The position numbers and the translations under genes are program-made. Below are positions 5,375 to 6,568 of a DNA stretch of 6,568 nt, piece after piece (the first letter of the stretch is position 1; the number at the start of each line of letters is the position of its first letter). The stretch is from Planctomycetota bacterium (GTDB lineage: Bacteria; Planctomycetota; MHYJ01; JACPRB01). The notes beneath the pieces were generated by a model. That model did not search any database and was not told where the DNA came from. It worked only from the letters and a program-made list of their open reading frames with translations. The stretch is from NCBI GenBank assembly GCA_023261405.1, contig JAHFOZ010000307.1, positions 1-6,568 on the forward strand, written 5' to 3'.

Positions 5375-5405
5375 CGTACATAAGAAATCCCCATATGGGT
5401 GTACG
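5375..5405. repeat. Inverted repeat in the divergent M23 / icd intergenic region
   Basis: CGTACA (5375-5380) and TGTACG (5400-5405) are perfect inverted arms, extending to 8 of 9 matches, separated by 19 bases. The spacer contains a second palindrome, CCCATATGGG (5390-5399), offset from the first. The 168-base gap between the divergent starts (5324-5491) is otherwise plain apart from the icd promoter and the M23 Shine-Dalgarno. It could be an operator serving one or both genes; no known regulator site is recognised, and no clear M23 promoter was found. Confidence 0.4.
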
Positions 5406-5454
5406 ATGCATCCTTCGGGGCCCGGACGGGCGGCGGCCCGCCCGCCCTAAACTG

Positions 5455-5483
5455 TTGGAAACCGCCCGGCCCCGTGGTATCTT
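5455..5483 (+). promoter_or_regulatory. Promoter of icd, positioned for a leaderless or near-leaderless mRNA
   Basis: TTGGAA (5455-5460) and TATCTT (5478-5483) are separated by exactly 17 bases, each matching sigma-70 consensus at 4 of 6. The predicted start is about base 5490, two bases before the icd ATG, and there is no Shine-Dalgarno before that ATG. Confidence 0.5.
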
Positions 5484-5491
5484 CGGCCGCC

Positions 5492-6568
5492 ATGAAGACC
5501 GCCATCAAAGGCACGGTCGTCGAAATCCTCGGCGACGAGATGACCCGCATCATCTGGGAGTGGATCAAGGCCAAGCTCCTCACGCCCTTCCTGGAGTTGA
5601 ACCTCGAGACCTACGACCTCGGCATCGAGAACCGGGACCGGACCGGGGACACGGTCACCGTGGACTCCGCCAACGCCATCCGGAAGCACAAAGTCGGCGT
5701 CAAGTGCGCCACCATCACCCCGGACGAGGCGCGCGTGAAGGAGTTCAGCCTCAAGAAAATGTGGAAGTCCCCCAACGGGACGATCCGGAACATCCTCGGG
5801 GGGACCATCTTCCGCGCCCCCATCGTCTGCCGGAACGTCCCCAAGCTCATCCCCGCGTGGACGAAGCCCATCGTCGTGGCGCGCCACGCCCATGCCGACC
5901 AGTACAAGGCGCAGGACGTGAAACTCGCGGGCGCCGGGACGCTCAAGCTCGTCTGGGAGCCCCAGGGCGGCGCGAAGCAGGAATGGGTGATCAACGAATT
6001 CAAGGGCTCCGGCATCGGAATGGGGATGTTCAACACGGACGAGTCGATCACCGAATTCGCGCGCTCGGTCTTCATGTACGGCCTGATGATGAACTTCCCG
6101 GTCTACCTCTCCACCAAGAACACCATCCTCAAGGCTTACGACGGGCGCTTCAAGGACCTCTTCCAGGAGACCTACGACAAGGAGTTCGCCGCCGAGTACG
6201 CGAAGCGGAACCTCACCTACGAGCACCGCCTGATCGACGACATGGTGGCCCAGGTGCTCAAGTGGGAGGGCGGCATCATCTGGGCGTGCAAGAACTACGA
6301 CGGCGACGTGCAGTCGGACACTGTGGCGCAGGGCTTCGGATCGCTCGGCATGATGACCTCCGTGCTCCTCTGCCCGGACGGCCAGACGATGGAGGCCGAG
6401 GCGGCGCACGGCACCGTCACGCGCCACTACCGCGAGCACCAGAAGGGCAAGGTCACGAGCACCAATCCGGTCGCCTCCATCTTCGCCTGGACGCGCGGGC
6501 TGGCCCACCGCGCCAAGCTCGACGGCACCCCTGACGTGGCGAAGTTCACGCAGGCGCTCGAGGAGACC
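5492..6568 (+). CDS. icd: NADP-dependent isocitrate dehydrogenase, eukaryotic-type, 3' end missing
   Basis: TCA-cycle enzyme converting isocitrate to 2-oxoglutarate and CO2 with reduction of NADP. It starts MKTAIKGTVVEILGDEMTRI and stays open through 359 codons to the window edge, so roughly 50 C-terminal residues are missing. It aligns closely by eye with human IDH1 rather than with the E. coli-type enzyme: LGIENRD, VGVKCATITPDE, MWKSPNGTIRNILGGT, YEHRLIDDMVAQ, KNYDGDVQSD and AEAAHGTVTRHYR. Isocitrate-binding arginines are R99, R108 and R131; catalytic Y138 and K209; metal ligands D249, D272 and D276; NADP-site R311/H312. All are intact. The start is chosen from family alignment; an in-frame GTG at 5474 would add six residues but lies upstream of the predicted transcription start. 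It is divergent from the M23 operon. NADP use is inferred from the subfamily. The symbol follows bacterial usage. Confidence 0.97.
   Translation, partial: MKTAIKGTVVEILGDEMTRIIWEWIKAKLLTPFLELNLETYDLGIENRDRTGDTVTVDSANAIRKHKVGVKCATITPDEARVKEFSLKKMWKSPNGTIRNILGGTIFRAPIVCRNVPKLIPAWTKPIVVARHAHADQYKAQDVKLAGAGTLKLVWEPQGGAKQEWVINEFKGSGIGMGMFNTDESITEFARSVFMYGLMMNFPVYLSTKNTILKAYDGRFKDLFQETYDKEFAAEYAKRNLTYEHRLIDDMVAQVLKWEGGIIWACKNYDGDVQSDTVAQGFGSLGMMTSVLLCPDGQTMEAEAAHGTVTRHYREHQKGKVTSTNPVASIFAWTRGLAHRAKLDGTPDVAKFTQALEET

Noticed and set aside
5447..6508. 353-codon minus-strand frame over icd
   Set aside because: It is antisense to a strongly conserved enzyme gene, with low-complexity translation and no start signal.
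5395..6534. 379-codon plus-strand frame over icd
   Set aside because: It is an out-of-frame shadow; the true icd frame is open from 5492 to the edge with all active-site residues.
1..6568. CRISPR array, insertion sequence, prophage or defence system
   Set aside because: No regularly spaced repeats, transposase or integrase motifs, terminal inverted repeats with target duplications, or nuclease/toxin motifs were seen. The tRNA is not flanked by an integrase or a duplicated 3' end.

Overview
The window is GC-rich, densely coded bacterial DNA with ordinary housekeeping and cell-envelope content. It holds six protein genes (two cut by the window edges), one tRNA gene and several promoter-like or structured intergenic segments. 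No mobile element, CRISPR array, phage gene, or toxin or defence system was recognised. The organism cannot be named from the sequence. An N-terminal CxxC...CxxC zinc ribbon of the 'GKKARCPQC' type, joined through a low-complexity linker and a membrane helix to a small C-terminal domain, is an architecture I associate with Planctomycetota and related high-GC lineages. That assignment is an inference.

Layout, left to right. The + strand opens with the 3' part of hemC (tetrapyrrole synthesis), which has a basic tail. Next come a secreted alpha/beta hydrolase (874-1869) and a small membrane-anchored protein of unknown function (1866-2414). These two overlap by four bases (GTGA) and are almost certainly translated together. 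A short structured spacer with nested inverted repeats (2427-2474) separates this block from a long minus-strand block.

The minus strand, read from 5323 down to 2477, carries a small secreted M23 (LytM-type) endopeptidase, a signal-anchored all-helical repeat protein 14 bases downstream of it, a tRNA-Ala(CGC) with its own good promoter and encoded CCA, and the zinc-ribbon/TM protein. The last gene is preceded by a leader with a perfect TATAAT, a palindrome and a GC-rich hairpin. At the right edge icd (eukaryotic-type NADP-dependent isocitrate dehydrogenase) starts divergently from the M23 gene and runs off the end.

How the genes relate: hemC, icd and the tRNA are unrelated housekeeping functions. 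The M23 peptidase and the helical protein form a likely envelope operon. The hydrolase and the 182-residue protein form a second coupled, envelope-directed pair. The most interesting observations concern expression. The hydrolase and icd both lack a Shine-Dalgarno and have a -10-like hexamer placed so that transcription would start at or within two bases of the ATG (candidate leaderless mRNAs), whereas the internal operon genes have good Shine-Dalgarno sequences. The zinc-ribbon gene has a 10-G homopolymer in its coding strand and a 12-bp tandem duplication across its start codon. I see no strong evidence for a new multi-gene system here.
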